A stretch of 34,877 bases of DNA from Pseudoxanthobacter soli DSM 19599 (lineage in GTDB: Bacteria > Pseudomonadota > Alphaproteobacteria > Rhizobiales > Segnochrobactraceae). The DNA lies in the NCBI GenBank assembly GCA_945898215.1, contig CAMDHY010000039.1:1-34877 (forward strand), given 5' to 3'. Below the pieces are notes generated by a model that had not been told where the DNA came from, did not search any database, and worked only from the letters and a program-made list of their open reading frames with translations. Every line of letters begins with the position of its first letter. Position 1 is the first letter of the stretch. Positions 26,161 through 34,877 of the stretch are shown in pieces. The translations under genes were made by a program, and so were the position numbers.

Positions 26161-27684
26161 CTACTCGGCGACGATCTTCACCGCCATGCCGGGCTTGAGG
26201 TCGTCGTTCGTCTTCACCGCGTTCATCACCATGAACAGCGGCCGGCGCAGGCCCGCGTCGATGCCGACCATGCGGCCGGCGAGCGCCTCGATGGTGTCGC
26301 CGGCGCCGACGCGGACGATGCGCACCCGCAAGGGCTTGAGATCGGCGATCTGGGCCGGCGTCAGCCGGCGGAAGCTCTTCACCGTCTCCATGAAGCCGGT
26401 CTCCAAGGCACCGGTCGGCGAAGCCGTGGCGAAGATGAAGCGGTAGACGCGCGAGCCCGCCCGCACGACGGCGATACGGAACGACCAGCCCTCGGAGATC
26501 GCCGAGGCGGTGGCGGCCGGCGCGCCGTTCACCTCGAGGGAGCGGACGCTGTCGGGGATGAGGCCCTTCACCCACCCGGAGGCGAGATAGTCCGGCAGCG
26601 ACATCGCCTCCGGCACCTCGACGCCGTCGAAGCGCATGGCGACCTTGCCGCCGTCGCTGGCGAGCACCGCCTTCGAGGTGTTTTCGAGGAAGAAGCCGGC
26701 CGGGACGGTGAAGGCGATGCCGAGTTCGCGGTGCAGGAAGGCGCGGCCGCGGGCGAAGCCCTCGCGCGGGTCGTCGCCGTAGAGCATGCCCTCGAGGCTG
26801 GCGAGGTAGGCGTCGCGGTCGCGCTCGCCGAGGTCCGTGCCGCCGACCTGACGCGCCGCCCGGACGGCGAGCGCGACGCGCTCCGGCGTCGCCGGATGGG
26901 AGGACAGGAAATCGGGCTTGTCGCCGGCGGCGGCGTCCTTCAGCGAGGCGAACCGCGACATCGCCTCGAGGAAGCGCGCGGCGGCGAAGGGATCGAAGCC
27001 GGCGCGGGCGAGCGTCTTCACGCCGATCTGGTCGGCCTCGAGCTCCTGCGCCTGGCTGAAGCGGGCGAGCGACATCTGCGTCGTCGCCATCGTCTCGCGG
27101 GCCACCGTCGGGTCGCCGACGACGGTGGCGGCGACGCGGTTGACCACCGCGGCGGCCTCGGCGCGGCGCTGGCGGGCGATGGCGTGGTTCGCAGTGACGT
27201 GGGCCATCTCGTGGGCGAGCACGGCGGCGAGCTCGGAGGCGTCGTCGGCGAGCGCCAGCAGGCCGCGCGTCACGTAGAGGTAGCCGCCCGGGAGCGCGAA
27301 GGCGTTGATTGCCGGCGAGTTCAGGATGGTGATGCGGTAGGTGCGCGATGGGTCGTCGGAGGCGGCGACCAGCCTGCCGACCACCCGTGCCACGGCCCGC
27401 TCGGCCTTCGGGTCGGAATAGACGCCGCCATAGGCCATCACCAGGCGCGGATGCTCGCGGGCGCCCAGCGTCACGTCGGCGGGGGGTGCGGCGGCGGGAT
27501 CGGCGGTGACCGGCGTGGAGATCGTCGGCTGGCCGACGTCCTGGACGCCGGCGCACCCGGCGAGGCCGAGCACCGTCGCCAGCGCAAGCCTGCGAGCCGC
27601 CGCCGCCAGCCGACCGGCCGGACGGCACGCCCCCTCGGCGACCCAAGAGACGACGTCCCTCACTCGACGCTCACTCGTCCTCAT
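26161..27684 (-). CDS. M48-family zinc metalloprotease, predicted lipoprotein
   Basis: A 507-residue BepA/YfgC-like protease. The zinc site is HEMAH at residues 158-162 with the third ligand in QAQELEADQIG (Glu216), and LSSHPATPERV follows as in periplasmic M48 enzymes. A lipobox LAGC ends at Cys44 after a longer than usual N-terminus, so it is probably anchored in the outer membrane facing the periplasm. The C-terminal part after ~300 is extra; its last ~50 residues (VGAGDTIEALAGRMVGID...LKPGMAVKIVAE) resemble a LysM-like domain. Such enzymes degrade misassembled outer-membrane proteins. The start overlaps the SNase-like gene stop (ATGA). Confidence 0.92.
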   Translation of the reverse strand: MRTSERRVRDVVSWVAEGACRPAGRLAAAARRLALATVLGLAGCAGVQDVGQPTISTPVTADPAAAPPADVTLGAREHPRLVMAYGGVYSDPKAERAVARVVGRLVAASDDPSRTYRITILNSPAINAFALPGGYLYVTRGLLALADDASELAAVLAHEMAHVTANHAIARQRRAEAAAVVNRVAATVVGDPTVARETMATTQMSLARFSQAQELEADQIGVKTLARAGFDPFAAARFLEAMSRFASLKDAAAGDKPDFLSSHPATPERVALAVRAARQVGGTDLGERDRDAYLASLEGMLYGDDPREGFARGRAFLHRELGIAFTVPAGFFLENTSKAVLASDGGKVAMRFDGVEVPEAMSLPDYLASGWVKGLIPDSVRSLEVNGAPAATASAISEGWSFRIAVVRAGSRVYRFIFATASPTGALETGFMETVKSFRRLTPAQIADLKPLRVRIVRVGAGDTIEALAGRMVGIDAGLRRPLFMVMNAVKTNDDLKPGMAVKIVAE

Positions 27685-28484
27685 CGCGGCGCCGGCCCGT
27701 CCGGACGCTCAAGGTCCTCCGGGCGGCCGAGCCGCACGAGTCCCCCGTCGTCCGCTTCGAGCCAGCCGCGCACGCGTACGCGGGAACCCGCCAGCGCATC
27801 GGGGGCGATTCCCCAGCCGCGCGGCCATGCCCCTTCGCTTTCGGCGATCGTGGCGGTGAAATCAAGGCTCCACCGCCGCCCGAAGTTGAGATAGCGCGTC
27901 CGGCCGGCCTTCCCGAGGCCGACGACGCGGCCCTCGACGATCACGTAGCGTCCGGCGCGGGTGACGATCAGCGGGTCGTCGGCGGCGTCCAGCGCGAACG
28001 TGGCGTCCGCCCACAGGCCTCGGCGGGCGACGCGGGCGGCAGCTTCGATGGCGAGCAGGCGGGCGCGACAGGGGCCGTCCGCGACGTCGCGCGGGGCGGG
28101 CCCGACGAGGGCGACGCCGAGGGCCACGAGGCGCTCGCCGAGTTCGGTTCCGTCGATCGCGGCGACGCGGGTGACCCGTCGGCCGTAGCGGTCGACCTGC
28201 GCCGGGGCGGCGTCGAGACGCACCGCGCGGTCGGAGACGAGATCGCGCAGGACTGCGGCTGCGGCTGCCTCGCCTTCGCCCGGGGTGGCGAGGCCGACGG
28301 CGGCCACGCGCACAAGGGTCCCGTCGGCGAGCCGCAGCTCGAACGGCGCCGTCACCGCCGCGACGGCGACAGCGGGGCCCGCCGGCGGCACGCAGACGGG
28401 GACCGGCGCCGTGGCGGCGGGCCCGGAACCGAGCCCGGCCACGAACGCAGACATCACCCCGACGGCGGCACACACGCGCGACAC
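27681..28484 (-). CDS. Secreted SNase-like (thermonuclease-fold) protein
   Basis: A 267-residue protein with a signal peptide (VCAAVGVMSAFVAGLGSGPAATA) and a thermonuclease-like OB-fold: LADGTLVRVAAVGLATPGEGEAAAAAVLRDLVSDRAVRLD, VDRYGRRVTRV, LVALGVALV, then RRGLWAD. The catalytic Arg-Glu-Arg set of staphylococcal nuclease is only partly apparent, so it may not be an active nuclease. The C-terminal third (YVIVEGRVVGLGKAGRTRYLNFGRRWSLDFTATI) is a second OB-like module. It is coupled to the M48 protease gene downstream, and the pair may act together in the envelope. Confidence 0.8.
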   Translation of the reverse strand: MSRVCAAVGVMSAFVAGLGSGPAATAPVPVCVPPAGPAVAVAAVTAPFELRLADGTLVRVAAVGLATPGEGEAAAAAVLRDLVSDRAVRLDAAPAQVDRYGRRVTRVAAIDGTELGERLVALGVALVGPAPRDVADGPCRARLLAIEAAARVARRGLWADATFALDAADDPLIVTRAGRYVIVEGRVVGLGKAGRTRYLNFGRRWSLDFTATIAESEGAWPRGWGIAPDALAGSRVRVRGWLEADDGGLVRLGRPEDLERPDGPAPR

Positions 28485-28628
28485 CGGCGCTCCTCCGCTC
28501 GGACGCCCGTGCGATAGTCTACAGCCGGACGGACCGGCCCGGAAGCGCCGGCCGATCGACCCTCAGGTGCGCTCGAGGGCCAGCGCGACCGCGTCTCAGG
28601 CGCGTTCGACGGCGAGCGCGATGCGGTC

Positions 28629-29831
<1,203 letters not shown>

Positions 29832-29893
29832 GGACTGTCCTCCGGTGTGCCCCGGCCGTCCCCGGTGCCGGGGCTGGCTCGCCGCCGTTCATT

Positions 29894-29909
29894 GACCGAA
29901 CGGTCGGTC
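29894..29909. promoter_or_regulatory. TetR-type operator dyad upstream of the thiolase gene
   Basis: GACCGA-ACGG-TCGGTC is a perfect 6-bp dyad with a 4-bp centre, 63 bp upstream of the thiolase start and 207 bp upstream of the RND adaptor start. Sites of the ACCGNNCGGT type are bound by TetR-family repressors, including those of acyl-CoA and efflux genes. No TetR gene is in the window. Confidence 0.55.
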
Positions 29910-30115
29910 GGCGTTAACGCCTCTCTTAGCGCACGACCGGCCGCGGCTCAACCGCTGCGGCACCGGCGGCCGCGACGGCGCTCCGGGGCGACCGTGACCG
30001 GCCCGCCACAACCGCGCGCCGCGCGGGGTGCCGGCCGGCTTCGCCCGATCTGGCAATTCCCTTTCGCCGCGCTCTTGGCTATCACAGAGGCGATGACCGC
30101 GGGGAGGGTTCGCCG

Positions 30116-31543
30116 GTGTTTCAAAGTGTCCGTGGACGGCGCCAGCGGCAGCCCTTCGAGCGCGGTGCGGCGGCCTCCGTTCTCAGCCCAGGCCACCGCC
30201 GGGTCGCGATCCGCCTCGGAATGCTCGCCGCCGGCCTCGCGCTCTCCGGCCCGGCCCTCGCCCAGACCGCCGCGGCGCCGCCGCCGCCGGCGGTCATCGT
30301 CGCCCCGGTGACGCAGCAGGACGTCACCCAGAGCTTCCAGTATGTCGGCCGCATCCAGGCGATCCAGACCCTGAACCTCGTCGCCCGTGTCGAGGGCTTC
30401 CTCACCGGGGTGCTGTTCCAGGAGGGCTCGCACGTCAAGGCGAACGAGGCGCTCTACACGATCGAGAAGGCGCCCTTCCAGGCGCAGCTCGACCAGGCGA
30501 ACGGCCAGCTCGCCGCCGCCAACGCCCAGCTCGCCGGCGCCAACGCCTCCCTCGCCGAGGCGCAGCTGACCCTCGACCGCCAGAAAGCCCTGGTGAAGTC
30601 GGGTGCCGTCAGCCAGGCGGTGCAGGACACCGCCCAGGCGCAGCGCGACAAGGCCGCGGCCGACGTCGAATCCGCCAAGGCCTCGATCGCCCAGGCGAAT
30701 GCCCAGATCGAGACGGCGAAGCTCAACCTCTCCTACACCGACATCGCCTCCACCATCGACGGGCGCATCGGCAAGACCAACGTCACCCAGGGCAACCTCG
30801 TCAACACCGCCACGGGCACGCTCGCCACGGTGGTGCAGATGGACCCGATGCGGGTGGTCTTCTCGATCTCGGAGGCGCAGTACACCGGCGTCGCCAAGCA
30901 GGTCCAGGCCGCCAACCTGCAGCCCGGCTCGGCGCACCAGACGTTCACGCCGACGGTGCTCTTGTCCGACGGCACCCCCTACGAGCACCCGGGCAAGATC
31001 GCCTTCATCGGCAACGAGATCTCCCAGTCGACCGGCACGCTGCCGATCTACGCCGACTTCCCGAACCCGAACGAGCTGCTGGTTCCCGGCGGCTTCGTCA
31101 CCATCGCGGTGCAGCAGGACACCAAGCAGGAATCGCTGGTGGTGCCGATCGCCGCGGTCCTCGAGGACAAGGACGGCCAGTACGTGCTGACCGTCGACGC
31201 CCAGAACCGGGCGCAGCAGACGCGCCTGACGACCGGCGTGCAGACGGGCACGAACTACACCGTCACCGGCGGCCTGACGGAAGGCCAGGTGATCATCGTC
31301 GAGGGCGTCCAGAAGGTACGCCCCGGCATGGTCGTCGACCCCCGCCAGATGCCGGCGAACCAGACCGCCGGCGGCGTGCCGACGCTCGCCCCGGCAGCCG
31401 CCCCCGCCCCCGCCCCCGCCGCTGCGGCGCCCGCGGCCTCCGGGACGACGGCACCGGCACCCACCACGCCCGCGCCCGCGGCGACGCCGCCCGCAGCACC
31501 CGCGACCGGGACCGCTCAGCCCGCCACCCAGCCGGGGAACTGA
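30116..31543 (+). CDS. RND efflux periplasmic adaptor (membrane fusion protein)
   Basis: A 475-residue AcrA/MexA-type adaptor. A signal region (LGMLAAGLALSGPALAQ) leads to the lipoyl half FLTGVLFQEGSHVKANEALYTIEKAPFQAQLDQA, a long helical hairpin rich in AQLAGANASLAEAQL-type heptads, and the second lipoyl/beta-barrel part with DGRIGKTNVTQGNLVN. The C-terminus adds ~70 Ala/Pro/Thr-rich residues, longer than usual. GTG at 30116 has GGGGAGGG 8-15 bases upstream. It joins the RND pump, encoded 3 bp downstream, to an outer-membrane channel not encoded here. Confidence 0.93.
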   Translation: MFQSVRGRRQRQPFERGAAASVLSPGHRRVAIRLGMLAAGLALSGPALAQTAAAPPPPAVIVAPVTQQDVTQSFQYVGRIQAIQTLNLVARVEGFLTGVLFQEGSHVKANEALYTIEKAPFQAQLDQANGQLAAANAQLAGANASLAEAQLTLDRQKALVKSGAVSQAVQDTAQAQRDKAAADVESAKASIAQANAQIETAKLNLSYTDIASTIDGRIGKTNVTQGNLVNTATGTLATVVQMDPMRVVFSISEAQYTGVAKQVQAANLQPGSAHQTFTPTVLLSDGTPYEHPGKIAFIGNEISQSTGTLPIYADFPNPNELLVPGGFVTIAVQQDTKQESLVVPIAAVLEDKDGQYVLTVDAQNRAQQTRLTTGVQTGTNYTVTGGLTEGQVIIVEGVQKVRPGMVVDPRQMPANQTAGGVPTLAPAAAPAPAPAAAAPAASGTTAPAPTTPAPAATPPAAPATGTAQPATQPGN

Positions 31544-31546
31544 GCC

Positions 31547-34500
31547 ATGCTCTCCGCGACCTTCATCGCACGGCCGCGGCTCTCCGCGGTCATCTCGATC
31601 GTCATCACCATCGCCGGCGCGCTGGCGCTCTATTCGATGCCGGTGGCGCAGTATCCGAACATCGCCCCGCCGGTGGTGCAGGTGTCGGCTACCTATCCGG
31701 GCGCCGACGCCGAGACGATCTTCGAGACGGTGGCGAGCCCGATCGAGCAGCAGGTCAACGGCGTCGAGAACATGCTCTACATGTCCTCGACCTCGACCTC
31801 CTCGGGCACCTATACGCTGCAGGTCTCGTTCGCCATCGGCACCGACCCGGACATCAACCAGGTCAACGTGCAGAACCGCGTTTCTCAGGCGGAATCGCAG
31901 CTTCCCGACGAGGTCATCCAGCAGGGCCTGACGACGCAGCAGCAGTCGACCAACCTCCTGCTGGCGGTCTCGATCGCATCGCCGAACAGTACCTACGACC
32001 CGGTGTTCCTGTCGAACTTCACGACGGTCAACATCCAGAACCCCATCGCCCGCCTCGAGGGCGTCGGCTCAACGACGATCTTCGGCCAGCTCAACTACGC
32101 CATGCGCGTGTGGCTGGTGCCGGACCGGCTGACGGCCCTCGGCATCACCATCGACGAGGTCAAGAGCGCCATCCAGAGCCAGAACATCCAGGCCGCCGTC
32201 GGCCAGATCGGCGGCCCGCCGATCGGCGACGACCAGGTGTTCCAGTACACGATCGAAACCCTCGGCCGCCTCAAGACCACCGAGGAGTTCGGCAACATCA
32301 TCGTGCGCACGGGCACCGACGGCGCCGTCGTGCGCGTCAAAGACCTCGGCCGGGTCGAGCTCGGGGCGCAGGTCTACACGCAGACCTCGACCCTCAACAA
32401 CAAGCCCTCCGTCACCCTCGGCATCTACCAGTCGACGGACGCCAACGCGCTCTCCGTCGCCGCCGAGGTGCGCAAGACGCTCGAGGACCTGAAGTCACGC
32501 TTCCCGGCCGACGTCGAGGCGGAGGTCATCTACGACTCGACCCTGTTCGTGTCGGCCTCGATCGACGAAATCATCAAGACGCTGATCGAGGCGGCGATCA
32601 TCGTGATGATCGTCGTCTTCGTCTTCCTGCAGGACTGGCGGGCGACGATCGTGCCGGCGGTGACGATCCCGGTGTCGCTGATCGGCGTGTTCGTGGTGCT
32701 GTCGGCGGCCGGCTTCTCGCTCAACACGATCGATCTCTTCGCCATCGTGCTCGCCATCGGCCTCGTCGTCGACGACGCCATCGTCGTGGTCGAGAACGTC
32801 CAGCGCGTCATGGAGGAGGAGGGGCTCGGGCCCCGCGAAGCCTCGCTGAAGGCGATGGAGCAGGTCACCGGCCCGATCATCTCGACGACGCTGGTGCTGT
32901 TCGCCGTGTTCGGTCCGGTCGCCTTCCTGCCCGGCATCACCGGCGAGCTCTACAGGCAGTTCGCCGTGACGATCACCGCCGCGGTGGCGATCTCGGCGAT
33001 CAACGCGCTGTCGCTGTCGCCGACGCTGTGCTCGCTGATCCTGCGCAAGCCGAAGGAGCACAAGCGCGGGCCGTTCGCCTGGTTCAACACCGGGCTCAAC
33101 AAGGTCCGCAACGGCTATGTCGGCCTCGTCGGGCTGATCGCCCGGCGGTCGCTGGTGGCGCTCATCATCATCGTCGCGGTCGGCGCCGCCACCGGCGTGC
33201 TGTTCGAGCGCCTGCAGACCGGCTTCCTGCCGGACGAGGACCAGGGCGTGCTGTTCGTCGACGCCTCGCTGTCGCCCGGCTCGGCCCTGCCGCGCACCCA
33301 GAAGGTGATCGGCGACGTCACCGAAATCGCCCTGAAGACCGACGGCGTCACAAACGTCATCGGCATCTCCGGCTATTCGATGCTGACCAGTGCCCCGGCG
33401 GCGAGCTCCGGCTTCGGCATCCTCGTGCTGAAGCCGTGGGACGAGCGTCCGGAGCGAAACCTTTGGGCGAACGGCATCGCCCGCACGCTCTATGGCGGCT
33501 TCCAGACCATCCCAGAGGCGAACCTTTTGCCGTTCGGGCCGCCGCCGATCCCCGGCGTCGGCCAGGCGAACGGCTTCGACTACCGGCTCGAGGCGATCGG
33601 CGGCCAGTCGGGCCAGGAGCTCGCCGCGGTGCTCGGCGGCCTGATCGTCGCCGCCAATCAGGACCACCGCATCTCGCGCGCCTTCTCCACCTTCTCCGCC
33701 TCGGTACCGCGCCTCTACTTCGACCTCGATCGCACCAAGGCCCAGAGCCTCGGCGTTCCGGTCAGCAACGTCTTCCAGATCATGCAGGCCATGCTCGGAT
33801 CGTTGTTCATCAACAACTTCAACCTGAACAACCAGACCTACCAGGTCTACATCGAGGCTGACCAGCAATACCGCAATTCGATCGACGACATCGGCCGTCT
33901 CTACGTTGCCAACAACAACAACGAAATGGTGCCGCTGTCGACGCTGGCCACCGTCACCACCACCGTCGGCTCCGACGTCGTCTACAGCTACAACCTGTTC
34001 CCGGCGGCGCAGATCACCGGCAGCCCGGCCGCCGGCTTCTCCTCGGGCGACACCATCGCGGCGATGAAGGAGATCTCCGAGAAGGTGCTGCCGGCCGGCT
34101 ACACCTACGAATGGTCGTCGATGACCTACCAGGAGGTGGCGGCGGCCGGGAACATCGGCATGATCTTCGCGCTCGCGGTGCTGTTCGGCTACCTGTTCCT
34201 GGTCGCCCAGTACGAGAGCTGGATGATCCCGTTCGCGGTGATGCTGTCGGTGCTGGTGGCGATCCTCGGCGCCGTCATCACGCTGACCGTGACCGGGCTG
34301 CCGAGCGACCTCTACGCCCAGATCGGACTGGTGCTCCTGATCGGCCTCGCCGCCAAGAACGCCATCCTGATCGTCGAGTTCGCCAAGGAGCAGCGCGAGG
34401 CCGGAAGAACACGCTACGACGCGGCGATCGCCGGCGCCCACATGCGCTTCCGCGCCGTGCTGATGACGGCGTTTGCCTTCATCATCGGCCTGTTGCCGCT

Positions 34501-34741
34501 CGCCACGGCAACCGGCGCCGGCGCCAACTCGCGCATCCACCTCGGCATGACGGTGATCGGCGGCATGACGTTCGCCACGATCTTCGGGATCATCGTCATC
34601 CCGGGGCTCTACGTCCTGTTCCAGTGGATGGGCGACAAGACCTTCGGCATCCCCGACGAGGGCATGCGCCACGGCCACGACGACGACGAGCCGCCGGCGA
34701 AGGAAGGCCACGGCGGCCCGGTGCCGGCACCGGCGGTGTGA
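31547..34741 (+). CDS. RND efflux pump, inner-membrane transporter (AcrB/MexB type, HAE1)
   Basis: A 1064-residue proton-driven multidrug pump. The protein starts [42 protein letters not shown] as in HAE1 pumps. The proton relay residues are present: Asp-Asp in [20 protein letters not shown] and Lys in [24 protein letters not shown]. Two large periplasmic loops separate transmembrane helices 1-2 and 7-8. The tail is His/Asp-rich ([10 protein letters not shown]). Its start follows the adaptor stop by 3 bp, so they form one operon. Substrates cannot be read from the sequence. Confidence 0.97.
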   Translation: MLSATFIARPRLSAVISIVITIAGALALYSMPVAQYPNIAPPVVQVSATYPGADAETIFETVASPIEQQVNGVENMLYMSSTSTSSGTYTLQVSFAIGTDPDINQVNVQNRVSQAESQLPDEVIQQGLTTQQQSTNLLLAVSIASPNSTYDPVFLSNFTTVNIQNPIARLEGVGSTTIFGQLNYAMRVWLVPDRLTALGITIDEVKSAIQSQNIQAAVGQIGGPPIGDDQVFQYTIETLGRLKTTEEFGNIIVRTGTDGAVVRVKDLGRVELGAQVYTQTSTLNNKPSVTLGIYQSTDANALSVAAEVRKTLEDLKSRFPADVEAEVIYDSTLFVSASIDEIIKTLIEAAIIVMIVVFVFLQDWRATIVPAVTIPVSLIGVFVVLSAAGFSLNTIDLFAIVLAIGLVVDDAIVVVENVQRVMEEEGLGPREASLKAMEQVTGPIISTTLVLFAVFGPVAFLPGITGELYRQFAVTITAAVAISAINALSLSPTLCSLILRKPKEHKRGPFAWFNTGLNKVRNGYVGLVGLIARRSLVALIIIVAVGAATGVLFERLQTGFLPDEDQGVLFVDASLSPGSALPRTQKVIGDVTEIALKTDGVTNVIGISGYSMLTSAPAASSGFGILVLKPWDERPERNLWANGIARTLYGGFQTIPEANLLPFGPPPIPGVGQANGFDYRLEAIGGQSGQELAAVLGGLIVAANQDHRISRAFSTFSASVPRLYFDLDRTKAQSLGVPVSNVFQIMQAMLGSLFINNFNLNNQTYQVYIEADQQYRNSIDDIGRLYVANNNNEMVPLSTLATVTTTVGSDVVYSYNLFPAAQITGSPAAGFSSGDTIAAMKEISEKVLPAGYTYEWSSMTYQEVAAAGNIGMIFALAVLFGYLFLVAQYESWMIPFAVMLSVLVAILGAVITLTVTGLPSDLYAQIGLVLLIGLAAKNAILIVEFAKEQREAGRTRYDAAIAGAHMRFRAVLMTAFAFIIGLLPLATATGAGANSRIHLGMTVIGGMTFATIFGIIVIPGLYVLFQWMGDKTFGIPDEGMRHGHDDDEPPAKEGHGGPVPAPAV

Positions 34742-34747
34742 TCTTCC

Positions 34748-34868
34748 CCTCCCCCCTCGTGGGGGAGGTGGCCGGCGTAGCCGCCCGGAGGGGGCGGCGC
34801 GCGTGAGCGCGCGGCGTGCGGCGTTTCAGAAAATGACGACGCGTCCTCCCCCTGCCAGGGGGGAGGAC
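34748..34868. repeat. GC-rich multi-hairpin intergenic element
   Basis: Right after the pump stop, CCTCCCCC/GGGGGAGG forms a hairpin (34748-34768), followed by GCCGCCC/GGGCGGC (around 34780-34797), CGCGCG/CGCGCG (around 34798-34813) and GTCCTCCCCC/GGGGGAGGAC (34843-34868). The first and last hairpins are also related to each other. This layout, including GGAGGTGGCCGGCGTAGCCG, resembles a family of dispersed palindromic elements common in Hyphomicrobiales intergenic DNA. It may also end the RND operon transcript. Confidence 0.75.
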
Positions 34869-34877
34869 AGCCGCGCC

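Noticed and set aside
30052-30069. Possible sigma-54 promoter TGGCAATTCCCTTTCGC before the RND operon
   Set aside because: The distance between the GG and GC elements is 12 bases instead of 10, and the -12 element lacks TTGC.
32495-34711. A 738-codon minus-strand open frame opposite the RND pump gene
   Set aside because: Composition is biased to Asp, Arg, Glu and His with no recognisable motif; it is a shadow of the pump gene.

Overview
This 34.9 kb window looks like a chromosomal segment of a GC-rich alphaproteobacterium, most likely Hyphomicrobiales (Rhizobiales). The reasons are a GcrA cell-cycle regulator, clusters of the CcrM target GANTC, a large SUV3-type helicase next to an S4-domain protein, a rhizobial-style ureD-A-B-C-E-F-G order, and a GC-rich palindromic intergenic element at the right end. 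No RNA genes, CRISPR arrays, insertion sequences or prophage genes were seen. Codon use and base composition look even throughout.

Layout, left to right. (1) 1-4025: end of an FGGY sugar kinase, then a complete sugar ABC importer (RbsA-like ATPase, RbsC-like permease, RbsB-like binding protein) closed by a perfect 13-bp hairpin. (2) 4084-5202: divergent ohr and MarR/OhrR peroxide-response pair with two near-identical 12-bp direct repeats between them. (3) 5215-13792, all minus strand: a urease operon read ureD, ureA, secreted glycosidase-like protein, DUF1272 zinc protein, ureB, a VapBC-type toxin-antitoxin pair with its own palindrome, ureC, ureE (very His-rich), ureF, ureG, and a four-helix membrane protein. 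The toxin-antitoxin pair and the glycosidase-like gene are unusual passengers. (4) 14076-20091, plus strand: DUF3108 secreted protein, SUV3-like helicase with acidic and RD-repeat tails, S4 protein, gcrA. The helicase is preceded by ten GANTC sites in 189 bp, six of them at nearly helical spacing; gcrA is preceded by five. (5) 20236-22319: two secreted proteins of unknown function on the minus strand (one only 56 aa) and divergent xerD. (6) 22324-26127: a small phosphonate set (DMT exporter-type permease, 2H phosphoesterase DUF1045, PhnM) divergent from a PhnF-type GntR regulator. (7) 26161-29831, minus: M48 lipoprotein protease, SNase-like protein and a PcaF-type thiolase whose last 11 codons, including the stop, are present three times in tandem. 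(8) 30116-34741, plus: RND efflux adaptor and pump, followed by a chain of GC-rich hairpins.

The observations most worth following are the helically phased GANTC array upstream of the helicase 4 kb from gcrA (a candidate CcrM/GcrA methylation-sensing control region), the toxin-antitoxin module embedded between ureB and ureC, and the triplicated in-frame C-terminus of the thiolase gene. All functional claims come from reading the sequence and from knowledge of protein families; no database search was run.
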